Shown here: in pieces, positions 11,621-23,548 of the stretch
Layout: each line of letters starts with the position of its first letter
Numbering within the stretch: position 1 is the first letter of the stretch
Assembly (NCBI GenBank): GCA_010015655.1
Contig: ML976689.1
Coordinates: 490,294 to 554,293, forward strand
Length of the DNA stretch: 64,000 nucleotides
DNA from: Bimuria novae-zelandiae CBS 107.79
Taxonomy: Eukaryota > Ascomycota > Dothideomycetes > Pleosporales > Didymosphaeriaceae
Direction: 5' to 3'
Program-made: the position numbers and the translations under genes
The notes under the pieces: generated by a model
Told to the model about the DNA's origin: nothing
What the model saw: the letters and a program-made list of their open reading frames with translations, nothing else
Database searches by the model: none

Positions 11621-11963
11621 CTAATTTTAGCTATAGAAGTTTAAAAATATTTTATTTAAGAGATCTTTTAGCAGCGGAGATATAAAATAGTTACTAGTAA
11701 GTAAAGAAAGTTATTAGTATATAAAAAAATATAATTAAGTTTTACTCTACTCTACTATCTCTAGCTACTTATTTTATACTTAACTTACTATTACCCTTTT
11801 AATTAAGCTCTCTTATACGCCTAATTAGCGCCCTATTACTAACTTTTTAAAAAAGCCTATTTAATTATAATTTTACTAAGCTCCGGCGCTCTTTGCATAT
11901 TATTTTTAAGTATATTATAGCTAGAAACTTGTCCTTAAATATCTAGGCGATAAGATACTTTAG

Positions 11964-12732
11964 CTAGCCATCTAGTGCCTTATAGGTGTCTATAAAGTCT
12001 CTTAGCGCGTCTTTGCGAGGATTTACGCTAATTGCTTCTACTAGATAGTCTAGGCCGCATGCTAGCTTGCCTACATTTTTTATTAATTGCTCTGCTAAAG
12101 AGAGCTTTTTATAAGCCCTTGTAACTGCCTCCGCCGCCTCTTCTGCACGTCGTTTACGTCCGCTGACGCTTTCCTTATCCTGCTCTACCAACTAAGCTAT
12201 GATGTTGTCGATAGTTACAGCAGCTCGGCCCGTAGCTAACACGCCGTCGAATAATCGTCGCTAGAGATCCTCGAAGGCGATAACCTTATTGCGGTACTTG
12301 GCGGCTTCCTTATGGGCTTCGAAGTATTGCTCCAATGCCTCTGGCTGCCCGGTAACAACGCCGTCCTCCACCGAAAAGCCTGATTGCGCCATCAGCGCTG
12401 ACCAGACGGCCCACTCCGGTTTTAAGTTGTTGTGCTTGTTTTACACGGCTGGAGCTGTAGGGTGACTCCAGGCGGAGCTACTCGAAGCACTGCGGCATGA
12501 GCAGCTTGCCACGCAGCCTTCTTGTATCCCGATTCGGCACGTTGGCCCTCATCCTCAACCTGCTCCACCAAGGTCTTCAAGAGCGTCTCTATCATCTCTG
12601 GTGTCTATAATAAAGGCGCTGGGCGTACAGAACCCCCAGGCGTATACGAAAAGCGTCGGCTAGGCGTAGGGATACCTGGCGATGGGGTGGGTGGCCAGCT
12701 TACCTGCGAAGAGGTTAGTGTCTAAGACATGT
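11964..12732 (-). pseudogene. Myb/SANT-like helper protein of the Harbinger element
   Basis: On the opposite strand to the transposase, as in two-gene Harbinger elements. From the Met near 12732 the frame is broken by a TAG at codon 3 and further stops. Readable blocks: NNLKPEWAVWSALMAQSGF near 12430-12370 (Myb/SANT-like domain), QPEALEQYFEAHKEAAKYRN, then the open C-terminal piece 12191-11964 with SVSGRKRRAEEAAEAVTRAY and a helical tail ending IDTYKALDG. The family role is to bind element DNA and help import the transposase. The stops sit at former Gln codons, so it is inactive. Confidence 0.72.
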
Positions 12733-12921
12733 TAGCTAATAAGTATAATAAGAGGAAAAGCTTAATGTTTATTCTATTAAATACACCTTTAATTTAAAGA
12801 CGTAATAGTGTCGATCTACACTAAAGTTGGCCCCTTAGCGTCCCCGCTGTCCTGCATGAGCGACTTTACCAGATACGTCGAATTACGCTTCCGAATTACA
12901 CTCGAACCGAACAGGGCCTTA

Positions 12922-13577
12922 GCGATTGCAAACATGAAGCTCTACAGCTACGTAAAAAATATATTATTACGAGATTTTTTGTTAGAGTACTCGTTATATT
13001 CATGCGATAATTTTATCTTATATATATTATTTTAGCTAATTAATAGGGTGGCTACGAGAGTTAATTATAGTAAGTTATATAATTAGAGTAATATTAGATA
13101 ACGCGCTAGCTATAGTAGTTTTAGTACGCTATATATAATTTTAAATTTTAATTATTAGCTTTAAAGTCTTTTTATTGTTTTTATTTTAAATAATTACAAA
13201 GTTTTTTAAGCGTCGTAAGCTTCTTTACAGTATTATTTCTTAGCTACGCGTTTAGCCTTTTAAATAGCTAGCTTAGCTAGCTCCTTTTTATATACTAATT
13301 TAGCTACTTCTTTATTTATACTCCTTTTATATTTTAGCTTTTCCTCAAATAGCTTATTACTATATTAAAGTTACTTTTTATTAGCTTTTATAAGCTCCTC
13401 TTAACGCTTAAGGTCTTTAAATATCTTATATTTTACTTTTACCTCCTTCCGTGTACGTGGTAATTAGAAAATAGTACTTTTATAGTACTCCTCGTGTTGC
13501 TATAAAGGTAGAACTCTCCTTTTTATAGAAGGTTTCTTTTTCTCCCTTAGGGTATCCTTTACGCCCTCTAATTTATA
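12922..13577 (-). pseudogene. C-terminal relic of a DDE_1 transposase with coiled-coil tail
   Basis: AT-rich stretch between the Harbinger element and Gypsy B. On the minus strand, 13560-13170 reads as a highly charged Lys/Glu/Ala segment (e.g. KEVAKLVYKKELAKLA) with scattered stops, like the coiled-coil C-terminus of Fot1-type transposases. I see no catalytic block and no terminal repeats. From 12922 to 13170 I see nothing identifiable. Confidence 0.4.
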
Positions 13578-14450
13578 TGTTACGATTACGAATCCCACAG
13601 GAACAAAGGGACTAGACAATTACGCTAAGAGAGTTATGTATCGGCGCAGGTCACTCAAAGGATCGATGTTAGCGTATCTCCTAGCAGAGGCATATAGGAG
13701 TGCGTGTATAAGAATATAGCCTCGAATAAATTAAGTGCCTATAGGCCTGGTACGAAAGGATACGGAAAAGGTACTAAACTATAAAGGCCCTAAGCTCCTC
13801 TAAATACACCTCTTCCCAGATGGCTAGCTAGCACATAACTGCCATAGGTTGACCGTCGGTCTGATGGATCCGAAGTAGGTCCGAATCGGATCCGTAGTTC
13901 CCCATCGGTCTGATAGATCCGAAATTGGTCCGATACGGATGAGTGTCGGTTTTCGGATGATCTCGAATCCTGTCTTGACTGGCCAAGGGTTCTCGTGTCG
14001 ACGAGCGATTGTTCCTGTTACAAGTTATTGTTAGCGGAATAATCACGTTAAAGGAATATACAGAGGCGCGGGACAGCTTAGATTAGTAATTACGTAATAT
14101 AATCCTATATAAGCGAGAAGTCCTACACAAGAATTAGGACTATAGTAAGTCCTAAGGACTACCTTTAAGAGGAAGGCCTTAGCAGGACTATAAAAATAAT
14201 TTAAATAATAGTAAGAAATAAGATAGATAGTATATAGTTTAATAATTTCTTTATATCTTTCCTACTCCTTATAGGTAACTTAATATACTATAAGTATATT
14301 TCTTATAACAGATTATTAAATCTCCTAGTGAGTTATTCTATAGTTATTATAAAATTAGATTATTTATAAATCTAGTATTGTCGCTATTGCTCTTAACTAC
14401 TAAATATCCGCGAAGTATTTTACCCTCAACTTATTCTCCCCTTACTTAGA
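13578..14450 (+). repeat. 5' LTR of Gypsy B (long variant)
   Basis: It shares its first ~60 bp and last ~300 bp with the 452-bp solo LTR at 20755-21206 but has about 400 bp of extra sequence in between. That extra part (13630-14045) is less AT-rich and holds two imperfect copies of a GGTCTGATGGATCCGAA unit (near 13857 and 13907). The 3' boundary is approximate because the copy is mutated. Confidence 0.65.
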
Positions 14451-14529
14451 ATAGGCTTAGGTACGTATAGTCTCTTATAATACTTTAACTACCTAAAGGT
14501 CTAAAATAATATAATAATACTATTATGTA

Positions 14530-15700
14530 CTACTAGCTTAAGGGCTTTAATAGGAAGCAGTAATTATAGGCTAATTATAAATTTAATAAAATTACTAGCT
14601 AACTAAGTAAACGAGATATAATATGTTAAGGAATAATTAGCTAAGCTAACAGCTTACGTTTTAGTTAGTATAACTATAAGAAGAATATCCTTTAAGATTC
14701 TTAAAGTTTATAAAGGTAAATAAAAAGGACTTCAGGGGTCCTTTATAATATTATAAGGATGTCTTTAAGACTAGGTAGTCTAAAATACTAGTAGTAGGCA
14801 TATATATAAAGGGTAAAGTAGCTAAGTACCTTTAACCCCTTACTAAGAATTACTTAGAAAACGAAAATACCTTAGAATACAATAACAAAACTAAGAAGAT
14901 ATTTAAAGACTAAGCATCTTTTAAGGAATAGATCTAAATTATATTTATAGCAGTTAATAACGATTGATAAGCTAAATGCAAAATATAAAGGCTTAAATAA
15001 ACTAATTTAGCTAGTACTTATATAGGTAAGTATAAACTCTTATAAGCTAAGATTAATTAAAATAATGCCTTACTTTATGTAGCTTACTATAATAGCCTAA
15101 AAGAAACCGTTAAAGATAAGTTTACCTATTATAATAAAGTAGGCAACCTAGAGAAACTCGTAAAGCTAGCCGTATAAATTAAAATTAACTATATAAATAA
15201 TAATTAGAAAAGCGAGAAGGTAATGATATCTAACCTAATACTAAAAAAGCTAGAAACTATAGAAGAACCGTACTAGAAATATTAAAATAGCTAATGAAAC
15301 TGAAGAAAAGAAACTAAGTAAGTAGTAAAAGTACTATAATAATACACTATTTAAATAAGAATAAAAATAACGCTTTAACGAAAAAGAATGCTAGGGATAT
15401 AGATAATAAGGTTACTTTAAAAGAAATTATTTATAAAATAAAATAAAAGATAAAATAAGAAAGCTTAGATTATTTAGGTAGTAATAGCTATACTATAAGC
15501 GCTAATACCTATACTACTAAAAATAAATAAAAATAAAGTCGCTAGCATGGAACTTAAGATTCTAGAGATATTAGAAGAAATAGAATAAAGGATAGTATTA
15601 GAGTACAAGCTCCTGCTTTAGCTATTAGAAGGAAAGTGCTAGGTATGTAATAGCTAGATGCATATGCCCTAGGAATGTACGCAAAAGATTAAACTTAAAG
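14530..15700 (+). pseudogene. Gypsy B gag, degenerate
   Basis: Plus-strand relic with a gag-like pattern: an LKVYKGK-like start near 14705, then AYYNSLKETVKDKF and VGNLEKLVKLAV near 15090-15175, matching the retrotransposon gag family. A CCHC zinc knuckle is readable near 15636-15680 (C-x2-C-x4-H-x4-C) if its TAG codons are taken as former Gln. Many stops; inactive. Confidence 0.7.
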
Positions 15701-15921
15701 AGCTAAAAGTTATAATAATTTATAAATTTGCTATAAAGTACTAAGGAAATGTACTAGTACTAGAATAATAAATTAAAATTCAAAAACAATATGAGAACGG
15801 TAGCCTAATTCCTTTATAATGAAAAGGACTACTAACCATATTAGATAAAAAGGCATAAGTAGTAATATCGCTAAGAGGCCCTAACTATAAGTTTATTAAT
15901 AACTATAAACTAACGATTAAC

Positions 15922-16358
15922 TGTTAAATCCTTATGGGGTAGCTGGTCCTAAAGGGGCTAAGGTTAGTTCTTAGATAGAGGTACTATAAGATAAGAAAGG
16001 GTTATGAATACCTTGCGCGTATTAATAGGGTCATTAGTGTTAAAGGTAGTGCGTAGTTATAAACAAATTAAGTAAAGCCTAAGTATAATCTAAATAATAG
16101 ATTAATAACTTAGGTTAAACATAAAGGTAGAGAGTCTACCTTTAATATTCCTATATATAAGTCTTGTTCTTACTTGTTACCGAGCGCTTCCTGCAGAGCG
16201 CTTTTTAGTAAGCGCTTATAAGTAAGCACTCTTTAGAGAGTAGTTACTCAACTTAGTGCCCTGCGACGTAGTCTCTAATAATTAGTTATTCCTAGCGAAT
16301 AATATAAAAAATTATATATAAAACTAGTATAGCCTTTCTTAAATATTAGATCCTAACA
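15922..16358 (-). repeat. 3' LTR of Gypsy A copy 1
   Basis: 437 bp from TGTTAAATCC to TAGATCCTAACA. It aligns along its length with 23001-23451 and, in its first ~220 bp, with the GC-normal solo LTR at 23549. Confidence 0.85.
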
Positions 16359-16449
16359 TTATCTCCTCCCTTCTAAGATTTGTTCTTAAATTACGTATTT
16401 AGTTCTAACTTTCTTATATAAGCGTAACCCCACTTTTATACTTATAAGT

Positions 16450-17000
16450 ACAACGTAAGCTAATATGCCTGCTAATTCTACTACTTATAAACTATTTATA
16501 TAATAAAATCCTTTAGGCTAACTTTATTTCTAAACATCCCGATTTTAAGTTTAAATCTAAAGGTTAAGAGTACCACGTTATACTAAAGTTAAGTTTAAAG
16601 TGTACTAAGTATATTTATGTTAGCTATTCGTGCGTTAACATGTCTTAGACGTCCTTAGACAAGATATAAGAGGAGTATAGAAAGAAGGTTAAAAAGAATA
16701 AAGAATAGTTAGCTACTATTATTTTTTATTTATTAAAAAATAAAAAAGTATTAGCGTAGACTAAAGAGCGTATGCGCAAAAAGACGTTATATTTTATATT
16801 TAATTTAGCTACCAAGGGAGAGATAGTAAATACTAAGATAGCTAATTATTCTATTATAAATGCCTTAGTTAGATATTCGCCTGCTATATAGGCTACTCTT
16901 AGCTTATTAGATAATTTTACCGCTCTACCTAATCTAAGTTTTAAGTAAGTTACTTACAGTAGCGGTTAATTATCCACTAATAATTTCCTAGGTAATTTGC
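16450..17000 (+). pseudogene. antisense reading frame near the 3' LTR of Gypsy A (copy 1)
   Basis: On the strand opposite to pol, between the 3' LTR and the integrase. A plus-strand frame reads as a charged helical protein: SCVNMS, EEYRKKVKKNKE, LLKNKKVLA, ERMRKKTLYF, NLATKGEIV. Stops are few and mostly at probable former Gln codons. The same frame and residues appear at 59050-59490 in copy 2, with mostly transition-type differences, so it was a real protein before RIP. I do not recognise its function. Confidence 0.6.
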
Positions 17001-17059
17001 CCGTTCCTATGTGTTTTCGCTGTAAGGGTAACCTTTCTATTTAATAAAATATATTTATA

Positions 17060-20000
17060 ACTAATTCCTGTATCGTAGTATGTATTTAACCTCGAATTCA
17101 TTCTCCTCCTCTAGCTAGTAATAAAAGGTAGTTTTAACTAGTATTTCTAGGTCTGCTAGTTCTAATTAGTAGTTAACTAGTAATACTTATTTTAAAATAA
17201 AAAATAGTATAATTTTAATATAATCTAGTTTCTTGTACTTCTTTTCTTAGGTTTAAAATTTTTTATAAGTAAATATGCTTTATCGGCTTTCTTTAAGTAA
17301 GTTGCTGATTTTCATTTTTAGTTTATATAAGAAATACTTTAATATTAAGCTTTCTGAAGATTCTCTTAGAGTTGTTCGTGTATTTGTTTAATAGTTTCTA
17401 CCATACTCATCGCTTCTTTCGTCCTAATTATTATACGAAATACTTAATTAAAGAGATATAAGTGTCTTTCATACGTTATATAGAATAGTGTGTATCTAGT
17501 TACTGCTAATACTTTATTATTATATGCTAGTTATACTATAAGTAATAAGAAAATCTAATTATTCTTCTAGTCATTATAGTAAATACGTAGGTACGTTTTA
17601 ATTGTCTAATTTATACGTTCTGTTTATCCATCCGTCTATAAATAATATGCTGTAAATAACTTTCTTTTTATTGTAATAAGTGCTATAAGCGATGTTTAGT
17701 AGTTCGAGATAAAGAGCTTGTCTCTATTATTAATAATTATCTTTAGAATATTATGATGTCGTATAAGTTAATCTAGGATAAGGAATGCTAGTTCTTAAGC
17801 TATAGTCGTTTTTTAGTAAGATAGTAATTCTATATATTTAGTAAATTAATAAATAATTACTAATATAGCATTGTATCTTATTCTATTTAATAGGGCTTTT
17901 AACTTAGGTAGTCTAATTATAAAGTCTATAGCGATATCTTCATATAGTTCTATAGGTATCTAGATTACTTATATCTCTTTATACTTAAGGTATATAGTGT
18001 ATTTATTTATTAGTAGCTTATATATCTTTAGATATATTTTATAATTACTTCCTTTATTCCTCTGAAAAAGTAATTTCTATAGATAAGTTCTATTGTTTTT
18101 CTCACTCCTAGGTATCTATATATAGGGTTATTGTAGTATTATCTTGTAATCTTAGTTTATAATTCCTTAGATACTTTACGTGTAGTAATAAGGAGTTAGT
18201 TAAGTTTTACTATTAGTTTTAATGATCCTTTGTTGTTTTGCCGTAGAATAGCGGAGTATGTCTTAATCTTATCTCATGCCAAGTCTCTAAGTCTGCTTAG
18301 GGCGTCTGCTTGTCTGTTTTCTTCACCGAGCGTGTGTAGAATCTTAAATTTATACTATTTTATAACTTTTGCCTATATTGCCTATCGTAGTATTAGTTCT
18401 TTTATAGTTATAAACTTTAAAAGATTCTTATAATCCGTAAAAGATTATATGCTCTAAATAGCTATATATATAAATTCTTTAATACTTAAGTACTTTTATA
18501 ATCGCGTAGAGTTCTTTGTCGTGTATATTATATTATAATTCCGCGTCGTTTAGTTTGCGTAAGTAGTAGGCTATTAGATACTAATACCTATTTTAGAATT
18601 ATTTTATACATGTACTTATAGCGCGGTTGCTAGCGTTAGTTTTAAATTATAAAGGTTTATTATTTCTAAAGTGCACTAGCACGGGTGGCATAATATATAT
18701 AGTTTTTAAAAGTGAAAATAATATTCTATACTTTACTATTTATATAAAAGGTTTATCCTTCTTTATATGGTTAGTAGGAGGTATTATAATCTTAGCATAA
18801 TCCTTATTAAACTATCTATTAATCTATAGTATTCTAAGAATTCTTAAATATCTTTTACCTTTTCTAGTCGTGGCTAGTACTTTATATATTTAATTTTATT
18901 TAGGCTTACTTGTATCTCTTCTGTACTAACGATGTGTCCTAGAAATTTTAGTTTCTATACATAGAATTTAGACTTCTTTGGCTTAATTTATAGGTATGCC
19001 CAATCTAGTACTTTAAGTACTATTTCTACATGCGATACCGGATCTAATTTGTTTTTAAAAAAGATAAGGATGTCGTCTATATAGGCAATAACAAATATGT
19101 CTAGATAGTTACGTAAGATATTATTAATAAATGCCTAAAAGATTAACATATTCGGCAAGCGAGTGGATTAGGCAAGTAAGCGGATCACTCTATTTTACTA
19201 GTAAAACCGTGATTTTTACACCCCTGTTAAGGCTCGTAGTACTTAATAATAAATTCTAAAGTTTTAATGCACTTATATTATATGTGTAAGACTAACTATA
19301 TTATTTCTATAGTTCTAATATATACAGTTATTAAAATATGGCGTATGGGGACTAAAATTTCCCTATAATGTAGTATTTCTTAAATAACGTCTAGTTCCTT
19401 TATGCTAGAGTTTAATAATTTTAAATATGAATTATTTATATCGGTGCAGCCAGCTATATAACTTTATAAAATTTACTATTATGTATTAAGAGACTTAACA
19501 GGAGTATAAAAATCACGGTTTTACTAGTAAAATGGAGAGATCCGCTTACTTGCCTGATCTACTCGCTTGTCGAATACGTTGCTAGTACGTTAGTAAGTTT
19601 AAAAGGTGTAATTATATATTTAAATAGTCTATAGCGTATTCTAAACGCTATTTTCTATTCGTTACCTTTCGTAATACGTATAAAATAATATATATTTTAT
19701 AAATTTATTATTATAACGCTCTTTACTCTCGAGAGTTAGTCTCGAAGCTTTAAGATATTAAATAACGGATAGTAGTTTTTAATTATTATATTGTTAAGCT
19801 TCTAATAGTCTACGTAGGATCGTAGTTATCTATTCGTCTTTTGTATAAATATAAATAGGCTTGCTGCTAGTAACTGTAAAGGTCTAATATATTCTTTAGT
19901 AAGATTTATTTTAATAAATTTTTTTTCTTGCTAGAGTTCTTTTCTAGTTTCTCTATATAGTAGTCTAAAGGGTGTCGTCTGTTTTTATTCTAGATTAATT

Positions 20001-20750
20001 ACATAATCCAAGGATTAATATTCTAGAAGGTTAGCTTTTTCTTCTTATTTAGTAAACATGTGGTTCTACGCTTAATAGTATTCTAGAATTTTATAAAGTA
20101 TGTCGTCGATGTTCTTACGCTTTATAACCAGGTGATTCCTGCTAGCGTCTACTATGGTAATTTGGTGTTTATTAACTTTTAGTCGCGAGACTAAGGTGTT
20201 TATAGATTTCTTATTTACTATTATGCTCTATTAATACGTAAGTTTACTTATAATATATATTTATAGTGCTAAAGCATAGCGTTCCTCTTCTCTAATTAAT
20301 AATAGCGTTATACTTCCTTAATTAAGATATTTTTAATAATACGCTATAACTAGCTTCCTTAAGGATATCGAGAGTAATTATTTCCTAGTTTTTATAAATT
20401 ATAAGTATTATTTTAACCTTACATTCTATTTGTGGCATGCCTAGTGGGAGGTATCCATTCGCGATAATAATAAGATATAGTATAGTTTTTTTACGTTTAT
20501 AAAGTCATACTCTATTAAGTGCGTTTTATAATATATAGTTCTTCTGTACTCTTAAGTCTAGCATAGTGTTTATTTATATTCCTTTAAGCTATAATAATAG
20601 CTTAATTAACACTTAACTATATTCTTTAATGACATTTGTCCACCTAAGCCTAGATCTAAAAAAGATATTTTCTTAATTAGTATATTCACTAGCTTAAGAT
20701 AACTTTCTTTTTTCTTATCCTATAGCTGCTGCTAAGCTTTATTATAAGAT
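17060..20750 (-). pseudogene. Gypsy A pol (RT to integrase), degenerate
   Basis: On the minus strand the RT catalytic block reads FVIAYIDDILIFF at about 19110-19070, preceded by INNILRNYLDI, as in Gypsy RT. A MITE breaks the frame just upstream. RNase H and integrase occupy the lower coordinates but are too mutated to delimit. Inactive. Confidence 0.75.
19145..19580. mobile_element. MITE with ~80-bp terminal inverted repeats inside Gypsy A RT
   Basis: The left arm (AACATATTCGGCAAGCGAG.., to about 19230) and the right arm (about 19500-19580, reverse complement) are nearly identical and GC-normal at the tips, while the middle is AT-rich. The equivalent RT segment of Gypsy A copy 2 (near 61950) is uninterrupted, which proves an insertion. 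TA dinucleotides lie at the TTCGG..CGAA edges (19149-19150, 19575-19576), suggesting a Tc1/mariner-type MITE, but the exact boundary is uncertain by a few bases. Confidence 0.75.
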
Positions 20751-20754
20751 ACTT

Positions 20755-21206
20755 TGTTACGACCACGAACCCCACAAGGATGAAGAAGCCAGACAATTAC
20801 GCCAAGAGAGTAATTGTTGACGAAGTAGCAGAGTTAACGGGACCTAACGGGGCGCGGGGCAGCTTAGTCAGCAGTCACGTGACGAAGTCCCGCATAAAGG
20901 GAAGTCCCATGGGACTACCGTAGTCCCTGGGACTACAGGGCCTTGGCGGGACTACGAAGAAGGAATAGGCTAGTATATAGTGTGGCGACTTTCCTATTGT
21001 TGTTTCCTTCCTCGTAGTCAACTTATATATCTTCTGTGCGAGTACGTTCTCCTATATAGACTAATAGTTATTTTATTTGTTATAAGATTAGATTGTCTAG
21101 CCGCGCTAAGTGTCGCATTAACTTGTACCACTAAATAATCCGTGAAGCACCACGATACCTTACCGCCCTAACCCGGATCGGAACAAGGTGTGAGAGCCTC
21201 ATAACA
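20755..21206 (+). repeat. solo LTR of Gypsy family B, GC-normal
   Basis: 452 bp from TGTTACGACCACGAACCC to GAGCCTCATAACA, flanked by the perfect 5-bp duplication TACTT (20750-20754 and 21207-21211). It lies in the RIP-decayed gag-pol of Gypsy A; the interrupted sequence is continuous in copy 2 near 63150. It is little mutated, so it arrived after RIP of its host. Confidence 0.92.
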
Positions 21207-21316
21207 TACTTTACTATTCGTGGCTAATTTAATCCTTAAGGTTATTAATCCCTTACTTAGTCTATTAAATTTATATTTTTACTTCTAATCTGCGTATTGC
21301 ATATAATTAGGGTGTA

Positions 21317-21521
21317 TGTCGGTTGACCGGGGTTCATGAACGATGTACGCCCGAAGGCGTACACAAAGGGTTGAGCAGACACGTAGATTGGTTCTGTAAT
21401 GGTTGCTACCTCTCATCTCAGCTGAGATGAGAGGTTATAACCTCCTGCCAAGCCCTGCACGGATGTCACAGGAGGTAAGCTCATGTGACTCCGCACAAGG
21501 CTAGGAATCTACGTACGGACA
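21317..21521 (+). repeat. 205-bp solo LTR-like element rich in palindromes
   Basis: Ends TGTCGG..CGGACA, flanked by the perfect duplication GTGTA (21312-21316 and 21522-21526). It holds three inverted repeats: GTTCATGAAC (21332-21341), a hairpin with arms TGTACGCC and GGCGTACA (21344-21363), and a perfect 28-bp palindrome (21408-21435) centred on CAGCTG. It is GC-normal inside decayed Gypsy A; copy 2 lacks it near 63270. The family is unknown. Confidence 0.82.
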
Positions 21522-21529
21522 GTGTAGAC

Positions 21530-22900
21530 ATATTTGCCAAATCTACAATATACATTATCTATTTACTAGGAGTAATAAGGCTTAGTTCTTAGCGTTGTTT
21601 AGCTATAGAAAGTATCTTACCTCTTATTTATCTTAAAGGTAGACATTACAATGCGAGATTATGTAATTAAACTATTCTTAATAGTAATACTATTATTACA
21701 AAAGAAAGTATTTATATTAGTATGCTTAGTTGTAGATTATATACTAGTCCTTCCTATAGAGTTTCTATCTTAGATTCCCGTGCAGTGGGTTGCAGTAGTC
21801 TAAGTTATACTATAATTTATATATTAGATCCTTAATTAAATATTTCTTCTTAGTATCTCTTTATTAGCGCGTATTAGTCTATTCACTATCTTCTTTACTA
21901 ATAATATTAGTTTACTTAGGGTAATACGTAGTTAGCGTATATTTTATAGTAGTGTATCCAAAGTCTACTTCACGTGGTTAATGTCGTTTTGGGAAGTTAA
22001 AGATATTAATAGTTTTCTTTATTTAATTAATTCTATTTAGGTGTATTGTAGTCTATAATTGAATTAGCTTAATTTTTTTAATATTTAATTCTTGGTCTGT
22101 ATTTTTATACATTTATAAGTTAGATAAGTCTAATTACTCTAAGTCGCTATCTAATAGCATAATAGAGGGTATTACTTACTATTCTTTATTAGCTAGCTCG
22201 TTGGCAATAGTTAGCATGTTTAACTATCTAATAACCTTATTCTTCGATTAATAGTTCCTGCTATGTAGCCTAGTTTTCTTCATGTAAAGCAGGTACGTGT
22301 CTTAGTTCTTAGTAGTTAAGTTCTATATAAGAGTTATATATAGTTATTATTAGGCTTTTAAGGCCCTAGGACCTTCCCTAATTCCTTTTTTAAATTATTA
22401 AATTAGATTTAATTTATTAGCTAGTAACTGTAAGAGTCTCGTTACTATTATTAAGACGCCTTTAGTAGTGCCCTATAGTCTTAAGGTATTCTACTTCCTA
22501 CTTAAGCTATATAGTATACTTGCAAAATTTAGCTACATATTTAGCTACGGATTATTATTACTTAATTATTTAGATAGCCTGTTTAGCTATAGCAGTTTTA
22601 TTAGCAATTCTAAATAGTTATTTAAGATACTTTTTTAAGTTAAGATAGTCCTTAATAATGTTAACTGCGTTGGCATAGCTATTTATGTTGTTTTTATCCT
22701 AGTTCTTATAGTCTAGGTTTATCTATTAAACTAGGTATAGTTGGATCTATTTTTTGGCTGCTCCTTATATATATGTTGCTGCGAAGATAACCTTCTTTTT
22801 ATCTACAAGCTTATTGTTTTAGTTAAAGAAGTATAGGTCTAGTTATAATAGCTATATAATAAGAAGCTTATAGTTAGTATTATATACATTAGGTTTATAC
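21530..22900 (-). pseudogene. Gypsy A gag, degenerate
   Basis: Minus-strand relic upstream of pol. A zinc-knuckle-like block (C-F-T-stop-R-K-x-G-Y-I-A) is readable near 22305-22260 if TAG and Tyr are taken as former Cys/His/Gln positions. The rest is AT-rich and full of stops. The identification rests on position and that block. Confidence 0.5.
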
Positions 22901-23000
22901 GCCTTATTCTTGCTGTCCTTTATTAGTAGGACAATAGTGCTATTAGAAGCTATATAAAAGGTAGGGATCCTTATAGTACGTATATTAAGGATATTTAAGA

Positions 23001-23451
23001 TATTAAATCCCTATAGGATAGCTAGTCCTAGAGGGGCTAAGGTTAGTTCTCGGACAAGGGTACTATAAAGTAAGAAAAAGTTATTATTAGCTTACGCATA
23101 TTAATAAAGTTATTAGTATTAAAAGTAGTACTTAGTTATAAATAAATTAACTAAAGCCTAAGTAAAATCTAAATAATAAATTAATAATTTAGGTTAAACA
23201 TAAAGATAGAGAGTCTACCTTTAATATTCCTATATATAAATCTTGTTCCTACTCGTTGGCGAGCGCTCTCTATAGAGCGCTCTCTATAGCGCGCTCTTTA
23301 GTAAGCGCTTATAAGCGAGTGCTCTCTAGAGAGTAGTTACGTGACTTAGTACCCTGCGGCGTAGTCGCTAATGATTAGTTATTCCTGACGAATAACATGA
23401 GGAATTAGATACAAAACCGACACAGCCTTCCCTGGATCTCAGATCCTAATA
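23001..23451 (-). repeat. 5' LTR of Gypsy A copy 1
   Basis: 451 bp, aligning with 15922-16358. It contains a run of GAGCGCTCTCTATA repeats near 23262-23330. Its ends are TA..TA, mutated from TG..CA. Confidence 0.82.
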
Positions 23452-23548
23452 TAAACTACTATAAATATTTTCCTAATGAATAATTATAGCACTATAAGGA
23501 ATTAAAATAGTAGAAGTACTTTGATAATAAATACTAAATGCATGAAGT

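Larger units (their letters stand above)
5714..12918 (+). mobile_element. PIF/Harbinger DNA transposon with a nested retrotransposon
   Basis: The ends are perfect 18-bp inverted repeats GGCCCTGTTCGGTTCGAG (5714-5731 and 12901-12918), flanked by the 3-bp target duplication TTA (5711-5713 and 12919-12921) typical of PIF/Harbinger. The element encodes a Harbinger transposase on the plus strand and a Myb/SANT-like helper on the minus strand. Without the retrotransposon at about 5850-10504 it would be about 2.55 kb, a normal size. The coding parts are RIP-decayed but the right third keeps GC-rich patches. Confidence 0.92.
15922..23451 (-). mobile_element. Gypsy LTR retrotransposon, family A, copy 1, RIP-decayed
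   Basis: LTRs lie at 23451-23001 (5') and 16358-15922 (3'), both bounded by TG/TA..CA/TA. The purine run GGGAGGAGATAA just before the 3' LTR on the minus strand is the polypurine tract. Order on the minus strand is LTR, gag with zinc knuckle, RT, integrase, an antisense frame, LTR. It is inserted in Gypsy B; the flanking 5-mers TTAAC and TAAAC nearly match. A MITE (19145-19580) and two solo LTRs (20755-21206, 21317-21521) are inserted in it. Confidence 0.87.

Noticed and set aside
13828..14046. 72-codon minus-strand frame
   Set aside because: It falls in the repeated GGTCTGAT..GATCCGAA units of an LTR; low complexity and no homology pattern.
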